Origin: Actinophytocola sp036378875
GTDB lineage: Bacteria > Actinomycetota > Actinomycetes > Mycobacteriales > Pseudonocardiaceae
Direction: 5' to 3'
NCBI RefSeq assembly: GCF_036378875.1
Contig: NZ_DASUVO010000128.1
Coordinates: forward strand, 22,496-86,495
Length of the DNA: 64,000 bases
The first letter of the stretch is position 1; each line of letters starts with the position of its first letter. The notes below the pieces were generated by a model that was given only the letters and a program-made list of their open reading frames with translations, made no database searches and was not told where the DNA came from. Below, in pieces: positions 1 through 9,078 of the stretch. The position numbers were made by a program, and so were the translations under genes.

Positions 1-540
1 GAAGGGCGCAGGGTAAAGGGCGTGCGTGGACGGCCGCGGTTCGAGAAGACCGTGGACGCGTGGGTGTTGCCCATGCCGACGATCGACCCGATCGTGGTGT
101 TGCGCTCGGCGCGAGCCATCGACCGGTACGGACCGGCGTTCAGCTACAGCCACTACCTCGCGGTCAAGAAGCTGCCCGTGGCCGCCGCGATCGTTGGCGG
201 CGTCGGTGCCGCGGCGGTGCTCGCGCAGGTGCCACCCACCCGGCGTTGGCTGCTCGGTCGCATGACCTCAGGAGAGGGGCCTACGCGGGAACAACGGGAC
301 AAGGCCTGGTTTCGGGTGCGGTTCGTCGGCGAGGGTGGTGGCCGGCGCGTGGTCACGGAGGTGTCCGGGGGCGACCCCGGTTACGAGGAGACCGCGAAGA
401 TGCTGTCGGAGTCGGCGCTCTGCCTCGCGTTCGACGATCTGCCGAAGACAGCGGGGCAGGTGACCACCGCGGTCGCCATGGGGAACAGGTTGATCGACCG
501 CCTGGTACGGGCCGGGTTGACGTTTCGGGTCGTGGAGTAG
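1..540 (+). CDS. Saccharopine dehydrogenase-like / trans-acting enoyl reductase family protein (C-terminal part)
   Basis: The frame is open to the left edge, so this is the 3' end of a gene that begins before the window. The 179 visible residues contain a basic and hydrophobic stretch and end with a block typical of the C-terminus of actinobacterial saccharopine-dehydrogenase-like proteins: GDPGYEETAKMLSESALCLA followed by AMGNRLIDRLVRAGLTF. The N-terminal NAD(P)-binding Rossmann domain would lie outside the window. Family members in mycobacteria include trans-acting enoyl reductases of lipid biosynthesis, but no substrate can be assigned here. The 168 bp up to the next gene hold nothing I recognise. 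Confidence 0.75.
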   Translation, partial: EGRRVKGVRGRPRFEKTVDAWVLPMPTIDPIVVLRSARAIDRYGPAFSYSHYLAVKKLPVAAAIVGGVGAAAVLAQVPPTRRWLLGRMTSGEGPTREQRDKAWFRVRFVGEGGGRRVVTEVSGGDPGYEETAKMLSESALCLAFDDLPKTAGQVTTAVAMGNRLIDRLVRAGLTFRVVE

Positions 541-708
541 GGCGCGTGGTGTGCATAGGTCGATCGTGCCCCGGATCGGCCGTGGCGTGGAGCGGCGACA
601 GTGAAACTGTGGACAACCTGGGCGGCTGTGGACAACTGGCCCGTTTGAGGGGCGCGAATCCTCGAACTGTCGGTGTCGTCTGGTAGGGCGCATGAGAGGC
701 TGCCTCGC

Positions 709-2028
709 GTGCGTGTACTGAGGGCGCTCGTCAGCGTGGTCCTCGCCGGGGGCTTCTTCACAGGGATGGCCGCACCGGCTGACGCCCAGGCGCAACCGCC
801 CAAACTCGACGTCGCGCGGGCGCTCGACGCGCTCGCCGACCAGCGGATCTACCGCGCACCAGGGGCTGTGGCCTACCTGGACGAGAGTCAGGTGCTTCCC
901 GCGATGGACGACGACACCCGGGTGCTCGTCGCGCCGTACTCCGGTCCGTTGGACGAGGGCAACAACTATGTCGACGGCGACGCCCACTACGAGCAGGTCG
1001 GCAAACCCCTCGATGACTGGGCGACCGAGCAGGGCGTGCACCTGATCTTCGTCGAGGGGATCAAGGTCACCCTCTACGGCGAGCCAGGGGCGGGCGTCGG
1101 GCCGTCCACCATCCCCGAGCTGCGGCAGGTCACCGCCTACCTGGACGTTTCAGAGGCCGTGATCTTCGCGGCCCGGTACGCCGCCGGCATCAGCCGGGAC
1201 GAGGTCGGCGATTTCGACTACCCCGTCGTCGATCCGGTGCCACCCACCGCCGCGCAGGTGGACGACCTCGTCGCGAGGCTGACCGCCGACCGGGTGTACA
1301 ACGCGCCAGGACGGGAGGACCCGATCGACCCGCGGATGGCTCAGCTCGCCCAAGAGGAAAACGGCATCCCGGTGCGGATAGCGGCCTTTCCCCTCCGTCC
1401 ACCGGGCGAGCCGCTCGTCGACTACGCTCCTGAGCTGCTCAAACGCTTTCCTGGCGAGGTCGTGATGGTCGCCCATGGACGCTGGCTCGACGTGGCCGTC
1501 GCGGACCAGGCAAAGGCCGACTCGGCTCGTGACTACGCCTACGGCCGGTACGAGTACGCCAGCTTCAGTCAGGGCAGCCCCATGCAGGATCGCGTCGGCA
1601 CGGTGCTCGACCGGCTCGAGGTCCTGCTCAAGGGCACCGCCTACGGGCGGCCGCAGCCCCAGCCGCAACCGCGCCCGCAGCCCTACGACGTGCGGCGGAC
1701 GATCAGCGACCTCACGCCGTGGGTGCTGATCGGCGCGGCACTCGTGCTCGGCGGAGCCGGTCTCTACACGTGGCGGCGTGGGCACGCCGACCGCGCGGAC
1801 GCCGAACGCCGGGCGATGCGCAGGGAGAGCGCGGCGGCCATGGCGAAGATCGGGGAGTTGGGCGCCCAGCTGCTGGCCGTGGAGGAACGCGGCGACAGTG
1901 TCAACGCGGCGGCCGCGGAGCGGCACGCGACCGCCCACGCTCTCTACGACCAGGCCCTGACCTCGGCGGCCATGATCGAGGTCGCCGCCGTCGCCGACGA
2001 GGGAATCGCGGCGGGGGTGATGTCGTGA
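709..2028 (+). CDS. Secreted/membrane-anchored protein with two VY-APG domains
   Basis: About 439 residues. I chose GTG 709 over the upstream in-frame GTG 673 because GAGAGG lies 9 nt upstream of it and the product then starts with a normal signal peptide (MRVLRALVSVVLAGG...). Two related blocks of about 150 residues follow, each built around an RIYRAPG or RVYNAPG motif; then a Pro/Gln-rich linker, one transmembrane helix (PWVLIGAALVLGGAGLYTW) and a charged, probably cytoplasmic, helical tail. The domain vaguely recalls the VYVDP-type domain of actinobacterial membrane proteins such as Rv1476, but this is only a resemblance. The stop codon overlaps the next start by one base (TGATG), so it is translated with the next two genes. 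Function unknown. Confidence 0.75.
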   Translation: MRVLRALVSVVLAGGFFTGMAAPADAQAQPPKLDVARALDALADQRIYRAPGAVAYLDESQVLPAMDDDTRVLVAPYSGPLDEGNNYVDGDAHYEQVGKPLDDWATEQGVHLIFVEGIKVTLYGEPGAGVGPSTIPELRQVTAYLDVSEAVIFAARYAAGISRDEVGDFDYPVVDPVPPTAAQVDDLVARLTADRVYNAPGREDPIDPRMAQLAQEENGIPVRIAAFPLRPPGEPLVDYAPELLKRFPGEVVMVAHGRWLDVAVADQAKADSARDYAYGRYEYASFSQGSPMQDRVGTVLDRLEVLLKGTAYGRPQPQPQPRPQPYDVRRTISDLTPWVLIGAALVLGGAGLYTWRRGHADRADAERRAMRRESAAAMAKIGELGAQLLAVEERGDSVNAAAAERHATAHALYDQALTSAAMIEVAAVADEGIAAGVMS

Positions 2029-2990
2029 TGGCCGGCGCCGGGAAGTGGTTCGGGGTGCCTCGCTGGATGGTTGTCGCGGTCGGCGTGGCAGTTCTGCTTG
2101 CCTACGGCACGTTCGGGCGGTCCGTCGAGCAGCCGGCGCCGGTCTCCGCGCAGGTCCGGACCATTGTGGACGGTCTGCGGACCACGTCGGTGTACGAGGC
2201 GCCCGGGGCGCCCGGCAAGATCGACGCCGCGAGGGCGCGACAGCTCATCGGCGACCGGCCGATCGTGTTGGTACTCCTCGGGACCGAGCCGTTGCCACCA
2301 TCGGATGACGAGTTCACCCAGCCAGGGCAGGACCTGTGCGAGCAGATCGCGGCCGTCGTGACCACCTCGCTCGTCATCGTCTACGCCATCGAGAAGGACG
2401 GTCGGTACGGGCCGTCCTACTGCGTCGGGCCCGAGTTCTCCAACCCCCAGAACCCGGTCGACGCCGGTAACTACGACTTCCAGCTGATCGCCAGAGCGGA
2501 AGTGGCCTGGCAGTACCGGGTGACCGAGGCCGACCTGTTCCCCCAGGTCGAGGAGTTCGTCTTCGCGTTCGACGAGCAGGCGGCCCAGGATTACCCGAAC
2601 GGGGTACCGCGCCGGGCGCCCGTGATCCCGCCGCCGCCCACGCCGGACACGCTGCAGACCTGGCAGATCATCCTCTCGCTCGCCGGGATCCTGGTCGGCA
2701 CGATCGCTCTGTTCGTCGCGTTGCGGCTCGTCGGGCGGCTGGTCGTCAGGCGTGGCGCGCGGGACGCCGAGACCAGGCACCGGAGCGAGGCGACCAGTGC
2801 GCGGCTGAACAAGCTCGCCGACCGCATCCTGCACCCGCCCGCACCGAAGGACGCGGCCGACGCTCGCCGGCAGGCCGATCTCGCCGGCGAGTACGTGCTG
2901 GTCCTCGGCGAGTTCGAGGCGGCGACCACCCCCGCCGGGCTCGCCGGGGTGAACGAACGGCTCGACGAGCTGGAGGAGGCGGCGACGTGA
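2028..2990 (+). CDS. Membrane protein with one VY-APG domain
   Basis: 320 residues. It has an N-terminal hydrophobic segment (WMVVAVGVAVLLAYGTF), an extracytoplasmic domain with SVYEAPGAPGKIDAARAR, which matches the two domains of the preceding protein, a Pro-rich stalk, a second transmembrane helix (IILSLAGILVGTIALFVAL) and a charged C-terminal helix. It overlaps the upstream gene by one base and the downstream gene by four (GTGA). The architecture parallels that of its upstream neighbour, so the two look like products of a duplication and may form one membrane complex. No enzyme motif is visible. Confidence 0.75.
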   Translation: MAGAGKWFGVPRWMVVAVGVAVLLAYGTFGRSVEQPAPVSAQVRTIVDGLRTTSVYEAPGAPGKIDAARARQLIGDRPIVLVLLGTEPLPPSDDEFTQPGQDLCEQIAAVVTTSLVIVYAIEKDGRYGPSYCVGPEFSNPQNPVDAGNYDFQLIARAEVAWQYRVTEADLFPQVEEFVFAFDEQAAQDYPNGVPRRAPVIPPPPTPDTLQTWQIILSLAGILVGTIALFVALRLVGRLVVRRGARDAETRHRSEATSARLNKLADRILHPPAPKDAADARRQADLAGEYVLVLGEFEAATTPAGLAGVNERLDELEEAAT

Positions 2991-3355
2991 TCTGGGTATG
3001 GGTCGGGATCGCCGTCGCGCTGGTCGGGGCCGGGGCGCTGGTGCCGGTGCTCGCCGGCCGCGACAAACGCCTGAGCAGCAACGACGAGGCCGTGGCCGCC
3101 AGGTCCCGCTACCACCAGTTGGGTCATTACGTCGAGGACGTCGAGCACCTCGACGACGCGCAGGCCGCCGCGCTCATGCGGACCGCGCGGGAGCGGTACC
3201 ACACGGCCGGCGCCACGCTCGCCCGCGCGACCAGCGAGGAGGACTTCCTCCTGGCCATGCGGGTCGCGGAGGAGGGGCTCTCGGCAGTGTCGGAGGCGTA
3301 CCGGAGAATCGGGCGAACCGGGCCGCGGATCAAGAAACGTAAACGTCACAATTGA
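2987..3355 (+). CDS. Small membrane-anchored helical protein
   Basis: 122 residues starting at a GTG inside the preceding stop (GTGA overlap). One N-terminal transmembrane helix (WVWVGIAVALVGAGALVPVLAG) is followed by a charged, helical cytoplasmic part ending in a very basic tail (KKRKRHN). Translational coupling ties it to the two VY-APG proteins, so it is the third member of that operon. I do not recognise the family. The 177 bp after it, up to the BMP gene, contain no convincing promoter by eye. Confidence 0.7.
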   Translation: MIWVWVGIAVALVGAGALVPVLAGRDKRLSSNDEAVAARSRYHQLGHYVEDVEHLDDAQAAALMRTARERYHTAGATLARATSEEDFLLAMRVAEEGLSAVSEAYRRIGRTGPRIKKRKRHN

Positions 3356-3532
3356 CCACATCGCACGTGGTTGATCACGGTCGGTATGGCATGAGGGACC
3401 ACTCAAGGAACGATTGGGTCACGCGCTGAACGCGGCGGTGGCGCTTTCGCGCCCGCGGAGTACGGTTCCGCGAATGAAGTTGGCGTCCGGCGGCACATCG
3501 CCGGGCGCGTGGGAACGCGGAGGGAGAAAGCC

Positions 3533-4687
3533 TTGCGCTTCAAGCGGGGAGTCGCGGTCACCGCGATCGCGCTGACCAGCGTGCTGTCCGTGGTCGGTTG
3601 TGCGAAGGATACGGGGTCCTCGAACAACTCGTCGGGTAGCGACAGTAGTGCCCAGGGTTGCAAGACCGTGGACAAGCCGGCGGCGGCGACGAGTGAGACG
3701 ACGTCGACCGAGGCCGGTGCGTCGGTGGACGGCAGCGCCCTGAACGTGGGCCTGGCGTTCGACATCGGTGGCCGCGGTGACGCTTCGTTCAACGACTCCG
3801 CGGCGGCGGGCCTGGACAAGGCCATCGCCGAGATCGGGGTCAAGAAGGAGAACACCAAGGAGCTCAGCGCCAGCGACCAGGAGAGCGAGGACCAGAAGCT
3901 GACCCGCCTCCGCCAGTTGGCGCAGGAGGGCCGCAACCCGATCGTCGCGGTCGGCTTCGCCTACTCCGACGCGGCCGCCAAGGTCGCCGCCGAGTTCCCG
4001 AACCAGCAGTTCGCCGTGGTCGACGGCTTCGTCGAGAACGCGCCGACGAACCTCAAGTTCCTCGGCTTCGCCGAGAACGAGGGCTCCTTCCTCGTCGGTG
4101 TCATCGCCGCGCTGAAGAGCAAGTCCTGCACCATCGGCTTCGTCGGCGGCGTGAACGTGCCGCTGATCCAGAAGTTCCAGGCCGGCTTCCTGCAGGGTGT
4201 GAAGACCGTGGCGCCGGACGCCAAGGTCGTCTCGAAGTACATCACCGAGGCGGGCGACCTGACCGGCTTCGCCGACCCGCCGAAGGGCGAGGTCGCCGCG
4301 AAGGGCCTGATCGACCAGGGCGCGGACGTCGTCTACCACGCGGCGGGCGCGTCCGGTAAGGGTGTGTTCGCGGCCGCCAAGAAGGCGAACGTCGAGGCCA
4401 TCGGCGTCGACTCCGACCAGTACAACCAGAAGACGGTCGCCGAGTACAAGGACGTCATCATCTCGTCCATGCTCAAGCGCGTCGACGTCGCGGTGTTCGA
4501 CTACATTTCGCTCGCCGCGTCGAACAACCTCGCCGCCCTGCCTCCGGTCTTCGACCTGAAGGTCGACGGCGTCGGCTACTCGACGTCCGGCGGCAAGATC
4601 GACGCCAACGTCCAGGAATGGGTCGACGCGTACAAGCAGCAGATCATCGAGGGCAAGATCAAGGTCGACACCGAACCCAGTAGCTGA
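3533..4687 (+). CDS. BMP-family ABC transporter substrate-binding lipoprotein (nucleoside import)
   Basis: 384 residues from a TTG start preceded by GGAGGGAG; an in-frame GTG at 3509 is less likely because it would put charged residues before the signal peptide. The signal peptide ends in a lipobox with Cys23 (SVLSVVGC), so the protein is lipid-anchored outside the membrane. The BMP (PnrA-like) domain starts at GLAFDIGGRGDASFNDS. This family binds purine and pyrimidine nucleosides for an ABC importer. The ATPase and both permeases follow directly, and cytidine deaminase and thymidine phosphorylase complete the operon, which supports nucleosides as cargo. The exact nucleoside preference is unknown. 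Confidence 0.9.
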   Translation: MRFKRGVAVTAIALTSVLSVVGCAKDTGSSNNSSGSDSSAQGCKTVDKPAAATSETTSTEAGASVDGSALNVGLAFDIGGRGDASFNDSAAAGLDKAIAEIGVKKENTKELSASDQESEDQKLTRLRQLAQEGRNPIVAVGFAYSDAAAKVAAEFPNQQFAVVDGFVENAPTNLKFLGFAENEGSFLVGVIAALKSKSCTIGFVGGVNVPLIQKFQAGFLQGVKTVAPDAKVVSKYITEAGDLTGFADPPKGEVAAKGLIDQGADVVYHAAGASGKGVFAAAKKANVEAIGVDSDQYNQKTVAEYKDVIISSMLKRVDVAVFDYISLAASNNLAALPPVFDLKVDGVGYSTSGGKIDANVQEWVDAYKQQIIEGKIKVDTEPSS

Positions 4688-4700
4688 GGTTCGGACTGAC

Positions 4701-4745
4701 ACCCGTGGGTGTGCGGCCACAACGCCGTGCGCCCACGGGTTCTTT
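4701..4745 (+). terminator. Hairpin with T-rich tail between binding protein and ATPase genes (attenuator)
   Basis: Arms 4701-4716 and 4725-4740 pair over 16 bp, including three G-T wobbles, around an 8-nt loop, followed by TTCTTT. It lies 13 bp after the lipoprotein stop codon. Such a site usually lets the binding protein be made in excess over the membrane components through partial readthrough. Confidence 0.75.
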
Positions 4746-4763
4746 CCTGTGGAGGAAGGTCTC

Positions 4764-6323
4764 ATGACCGACACCGAGGTCGCGGCGTCACCCGCGGTCG
4801 TCCTCACCGGCATCACCAAGCGGTTCCCGGGCGTCGTCGCCAACAGCGACGTGCACCTGAAGGTCCGCGCCGGCGAGGTGCACGCGCTGTGTGGTGAGAA
4901 CGGCGCCGGCAAGTCCACTCTGATGAAGATCCTCTACGGGATGCAGCCCCCCGACGAGGGCACCATCGAGGTGAACGGCGAGCAGGTCAACTTCAAGTCG
5001 CCGTCGGACGCCATCCGCGCCGGCATCGGCATGGTCCATCAGCACTTCATGCTGGCCGACAACCTGACCGTGCTCGAGAACGTCGTGCTGGGCGCCGAAG
5101 GCCGCCACGGCATCGGCAACGGGGCCAAGCGGCGGATCCGCGAGCTGGCCGGCTCGGTCGGGCTCGACCTCGACCCGTCGACGCTGGTGGAACGGCTCGG
5201 TGTGGCCGACCGGCAGCGGGTGGAGATCCTCAAGGTCCTCTACCGCGGCGCCAAGATCATCATCCTCGACGAGCCGACCGCCGTGCTCGTCCCGCAGGAG
5301 GTCGACGAGCTGTTCGCCACGCTGCGCACGATGCGCGCGGACGGCTACACCTTCCTGTTCATCTCCCACAAGCTCGACGAGGTCCGCGCCATCGCGGACT
5401 CGATCACCGTGATCCGGCGCGGCACCACGATCGGCACGGTCGAACCCACCTCGGTCACCACCCGCCAGCTCGCCGAGATGATGGTCGGCTCCGAGCTGCC
5501 CAGCCCGGAAACCCGCACGTCCACGGTCACCGACACCGAGATCCTGCGGATCGAGGACCTCACCCTCGAGACGAGCGACGGCCGCCGCCTGCTCGACGGG
5601 CTGGACCTGGTGGTCCGCTCGGGCGAGGTGGTCGGCATCGCCGGCGTCGAAGGCAACGGTCAGACCGAGCTGGTCGAGACGATCATGGGCATCCGCAAGG
5701 CCGCCGGCGGTCGGATCCTGCTCGCCGACCGCAACCTGACCAAGGCGAGCACGATCGCCCGCCGTGAGGCCGGCATCGGCTACATCCCCGAGGACCGTAC
5801 CCGCCACGGCCTGCTGCTCACCGAGCCGCTGTGGAAGAACCGGATCCTGGGCTACCAGACCAGACATCCGACCGCGCGTGGCGCGTTCCTGGACATCGCG
5901 GGCGCCCGCAAGGACACGCAGCGGATCGTCGAGGAGTTCGACGTCCGCACCCCCGGCATCGATGTCGCCGCAGCCTCGCTGTCCGGCGGCAACCAGCAGA
6001 AACTGGTCATCGGCCGGGAGTTGTCCGGCGAACCAATGCTGCTGATCGCGTCGCACCCGACCCGTGGTGTCGACGTCGGCGCGCAGGCCGCCATCTGGGA
6101 CCACATCCGCAACGCGCGGGCGGCGGGACTCGCCGTGCTGCTGGTCTCCGCCGACCTCGACGAGCTGATCGGACTGTCCGACTCGATCAAGGTCATGCTG
6201 CGGGGCCGGTTCGTCGCGGACGCCGACCCGGCCACTGTCACGCCAGAGGACCTCGGCAGCGCGATGACCGGCGCTGGACAGGTCGACGAGTCAGGTCTTC
6301 TTGTGACTGGAGGTGACCAGTGA
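4764..6323 (+). CDS. Nucleoside ABC transporter ATP-binding protein (two ATPase domains)
   Basis: 519 residues. ATG 4764 is preferred to GTG 4749 because GGAGGAAGG sits between them, 4 nt before the ATG. Domain 1 has a full Walker A (GENGAGKST, residues 44-52) and Walker B (ILDEPT, D169) but a degenerate signature (DRQRVEILK). Domain 2 has a degenerate Walker A (GVEGNGQTEL), a good signature (LSGGNQQK) and a Walker B region reading LIASHPTRGVDVGA. This asymmetry is normal for the RbsA/YufO type of ATPase that serves BMP-type importers. It works with the two permeases that follow; its stop overlaps the next start by four bases. Confidence 0.92.
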   Translation: MTDTEVAASPAVVLTGITKRFPGVVANSDVHLKVRAGEVHALCGENGAGKSTLMKILYGMQPPDEGTIEVNGEQVNFKSPSDAIRAGIGMVHQHFMLADNLTVLENVVLGAEGRHGIGNGAKRRIRELAGSVGLDLDPSTLVERLGVADRQRVEILKVLYRGAKIIILDEPTAVLVPQEVDELFATLRTMRADGYTFLFISHKLDEVRAIADSITVIRRGTTIGTVEPTSVTTRQLAEMMVGSELPSPETRTSTVTDTEILRIEDLTLETSDGRRLLDGLDLVVRSGEVVGIAGVEGNGQTELVETIMGIRKAAGGRILLADRNLTKASTIARREAGIGYIPEDRTRHGLLLTEPLWKNRILGYQTRHPTARGAFLDIAGARKDTQRIVEEFDVRTPGIDVAAASLSGGNQQKLVIGRELSGEPMLLIASHPTRGVDVGAQAAIWDHIRNARAAGLAVLLVSADLDELIGLSDSIKVMLRGRFVADADPATVTPEDLGSAMTGAGQVDESGLLVTGGDQ

Positions 6324-7405
6324 ACGCTCGCTTGCGCTCTTCACTGCTGGCGCCCGTTCTCGCGGTCGTGGTCGCCGCCGGGCTCTGCGCGATCGTGCTG
6401 CTCCTGTCCGGGGCGAACCCGGCCAGCGCGCTCGGCGCGATGATCGGACAGGTCGGCGAGGGCCAGGTCGCCGTCGACATCGTGAACTCGACGGCCATCT
6501 ACATGCTGGCCGCGCTGGCCGCAGCCATCGGGTTCCACATGAACCTGCTGAACATCGGGATCGAGGGCCAGTACCGGGTCGGCGCGCTGGTCGCGGCCAT
6601 CGTCGGTGGCGCGATCGTGCTGCCGCCCGTGCTGCACTGGCTGGTGATCCTCCTGGTCGCGGCCATCGCCGGCGCGGCGTGGGCCACCCTGCCGGCCATC
6701 CTCAAGGTCACGCGCGGGGTGCACGAGGTGCTCTCCACGATCATGATGAACGCGATCGCCTTCGGGCTCGCCGCGTTCCTGATCCGCCGCGACCAGTTCG
6801 GCATCCTCATCGGCAACAACGTCTCCACCGAGCCGATCGCCGAGTCCGGCCAGGTGCCCGGCATCGACCTCGGCAGCCGCGGCACGATCTTCGGGCTGGT
6901 GTTCCTGGCAGTCGTCGCGGCCGGCGTGTACGGGGTCGTGATGAACCGGACCCGGTTCGGGTTCGAACTCAAGGCTTCCGGGCTGTCGCCCACCGCGGCT
7001 GCCGCAGGCGGCGTCAACGCCAAGAAGATGATCGTGGTGTCGCTGCTCGTGTCGGGCGCGGTCGCCGGTCTGGTCGGCATGCCCGAGATCCTCGGCCGCG
7101 ACCACGCCTACACGCTGAACTTCGCGTCCGGCTACGGCTTCGCGGGGATCGGCATCGCGCTGCTCGGCCGCAACCACCCGGTGGGCATCGCGTTCGGGTC
7201 GCTGCTGTGGGCGTTCCTGGAGAAGGCGAAGGGCGCGCTGGACAACGAGGGCGTGCCGAGAGAGATCGCGACGATCATGCAGGGGTCGATCGTGCTGTCG
7301 GTGGTCGTCGCGTACGAGATCGTGAAGCGGATGGACCTGGCAGCTGAGCAGCGGCGGGTCGGTAGGGCCACGGGTACCGCGGTTGAGCCGGAGGCGGTCA
7401 AATGA
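6320..7405 (+). CDS. Nucleoside ABC transporter permease 1
   Basis: 361 residues, start GTG 6320 in a GTGA overlap with the ATPase gene. It has the hydrophobic profile and landmarks of the BPD_transp_2 (LivH/YufP) permease family: GFHMNLLNIGIEGQ near the first third, VLSTIMMNAIAFG in the middle, and GFELKASGLSPTAA at the cytoplasmic coupling loop. It should form a heterodimeric channel with the next gene product in the cytoplasmic membrane. The last codons overlap the next gene (ATGA), so synthesis of both permeases is coupled. Confidence 0.92.
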   Translation: MNARLRSSLLAPVLAVVVAAGLCAIVLLLSGANPASALGAMIGQVGEGQVAVDIVNSTAIYMLAALAAAIGFHMNLLNIGIEGQYRVGALVAAIVGGAIVLPPVLHWLVILLVAAIAGAAWATLPAILKVTRGVHEVLSTIMMNAIAFGLAAFLIRRDQFGILIGNNVSTEPIAESGQVPGIDLGSRGTIFGLVFLAVVAAGVYGVVMNRTRFGFELKASGLSPTAAAAGGVNAKKMIVVSLLVSGAVAGLVGMPEILGRDHAYTLNFASGYGFAGIGIALLGRNHPVGIAFGSLLWAFLEKAKGALDNEGVPREIATIMQGSIVLSVVVAYEIVKRMDLAAEQRRVGRATGTAVEPEAVK

Positions 7406-8676
7406 GCATGGTTGATGTGCAGCCCAGCGCGGCTGGCATGACGATGACGCCGCCGCCGCGTAAGCGGGTGCTGCCTGGCTGGGCGATCTTCGCGATCGGT
7501 GTGGTCGCGGTGGTCGGCGTGCTCGCCACCACCTCGTACCTGACCGGGCAGCCGGCACTGACGTCGACCTCGACGATGCAGAACACGATCACCCTCGGTC
7601 TGCCGATCCTCCTGTGTGGTCTCGGCGGCATCTGGGCGGAACGCTCCGGGATGATCAACATTGGGCTCGAGGGCATGATGATCCTCGGCACCTGGGGCGC
7701 GGCGTTCGGCGGCTACCACTGGGGTCCGTGGGTGGCGGTGCTGTCCGGGATGATCTTCGGCGCCGTGGGTGGTGCGCTGCACGCGGTCGCGACCGTGACG
7801 TTCGGCGTCAACCACATCGTGTCCGGTGTCGCGATCAACCTGCTCGGCGCCGGCGTCGCGAAGTACCTCTCGACGCTGATCTTCGCGCCGATCTCGGACA
7901 ACCCTCGGGACTCGCCGCCGATCGAGCAGTTCGACACGTACTCCGCGCCCGGCCTGTCCGACTGGCTGGGTGACCTTGAACGCGAGCAGCGCGTGGTGAT
8001 CTCCGACATCGCCGGCCTCCTGCGCGGGTTGGTGACCGGGGTGTCGCCGACGCTGATCATCGGGATCCTGCTGGTGATCCTGACCTACGTCGTGCTGTGG
8101 CGAACGCGGTTCGGGCTGCGGCTGCGGTCGTGTGGCGAGAACCCGAAGGCGGCCGAGTCGCTCGGCGTGAACGTGTACTTCTACAAGTACGTCGCGGTGA
8201 TCGCGTCGGGTGCGCTGGCGGGCATCGGCGGCGCCGCGCTGGTGCTCGGCTCCAGCCCGTCGATCTACCAGGAGGGCCAGACCGCCAACCGCGGGTTCAT
8301 CGGCCTCGCCGCGATGATCTTCGGCAACTGGCGGCCGGGTGGCACGTTGGCCGGCGCCGGGCTGTTCGGCTACGCGGACGGGCTGCGGCTGTCCGCGACC
8401 CCGGAGGCCGTGCACGCGCTGCTGTACGCGGCGGTGATCTCGGCCGGGCTGCTGGTGATCTGGCAGCTGTTCCGTCGCAAGTGGACGACGGCGGCCCTCG
8501 CCGCGGTGGGCGCGGTCGGCGTGTACGCGCTCTACTTCGCGACCGACGAGCTGCCGCAGGAGTTCCTGCCGTACATGCCGCACATCATCACGCTGATCGT
8601 GCTGGCACTGGCCGCGCAGCGACTACGACCGCCCGCCGCGGACGGCGTACCGTACCGGCGAGGTGAGGGTGACTGA
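7402..8676 (+). CDS. Nucleoside ABC transporter permease 2
   Basis: 424 residues beginning at ATG 7402 in an ATGA overlap. Landmarks of the YufQ-type permease: GGIWAERSGMINIGLEGMM, FGVNHIVSGVAINLLGAG and the coupling-loop sequence RSCGENPKAAESLGV. It is longer than usual; the extra length lies in a periplasmic loop (about residues 155-195) and in extra hydrophobic segments at the C-terminus. It pairs with permease 1. The cytidine deaminase gene starts only 5 bp after its stop. Confidence 0.92.
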   Translation: MSMVDVQPSAAGMTMTPPPRKRVLPGWAIFAIGVVAVVGVLATTSYLTGQPALTSTSTMQNTITLGLPILLCGLGGIWAERSGMINIGLEGMMILGTWGAAFGGYHWGPWVAVLSGMIFGAVGGALHAVATVTFGVNHIVSGVAINLLGAGVAKYLSTLIFAPISDNPRDSPPIEQFDTYSAPGLSDWLGDLEREQRVVISDIAGLLRGLVTGVSPTLIIGILLVILTYVVLWRTRFGLRLRSCGENPKAAESLGVNVYFYKYVAVIASGALAGIGGAALVLGSSPSIYQEGQTANRGFIGLAAMIFGNWRPGGTLAGAGLFGYADGLRLSATPEAVHALLYAAVISAGLLVIWQLFRRKWTTAALAAVGAVGVYALYFATDELPQEFLPYMPHIITLIVLALAAQRLRPPAADGVPYRRGEGD

Positions 8677-8681
8677 GGACC

Positions 8682-9074
8682 GTGAACATCGTGCCTGATT
8701 GGGACAAGTTACGGGCCGCCGCGGTCGAGGCGGCCCAGTTGGCTTACTGCCCGTACTCCGGCTTACAGGTCGGGGCCGCGGCGCTGGTGGACGACGGCCG
8801 GCTCGTGACCGGCTGCAATGTCGAGAACGCCGCGTACGGGGTCGGCTTGTGCGCGGAGTGCACGATGGCGGGGCAGCTGCGGCTGTCCGGCGGTGGGCGT
8901 CTTGTCGCGGTGGCGTGCCGTAGCGGGGCCGGCGAGCTGCTGACCCCGTGCGGCCGGTGCCGGCAGATCCTGTTCGAGCTCGGTGGACCGGACTGCCTGG
9001 TGGACATGCCGGGCGGTCCGGTGCCGATGTCGCAGGTCCTTCCGCACGCGTTCGGCCCGGCGCAACTACCGTGA
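8682..9074 (+). CDS. cdd: Cytidine deaminase
   Basis: 130 residues, the usual length for the small tetrameric cytidine deaminases. The enzyme hydrolyses cytidine and deoxycytidine to uridine and deoxyuridine with release of ammonia. The zinc and catalytic motifs are clear: the CAE motif (NVENAAYGVGLCAE) with the catalytic Glu, and PCGRCRQ supplying two more zinc cysteines. It starts at GTG 8682, just after the second permease gene, and is followed after 4 bp by thymidine phosphorylase, which fits a single operon for importing and breaking down pyrimidine nucleosides. Confidence 0.95.
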   Translation: MNIVPDWDKLRAAAVEAAQLAYCPYSGLQVGAAALVDDGRLVTGCNVENAAYGVGLCAECTMAGQLRLSGGGRLVAVACRSGAGELLTPCGRCRQILFELGGPDCLVDMPGGPVPMSQVLPHAFGPAQLP

Positions 9075-9078
9075 CGGC

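Noticed and set aside
3356..3508. TTGACC near 3353 with CACGGT as a promoter of the nucleoside operon
   Set aside because: The -10 is poor and other equally weak combinations exist nearby; not supportable by eye.
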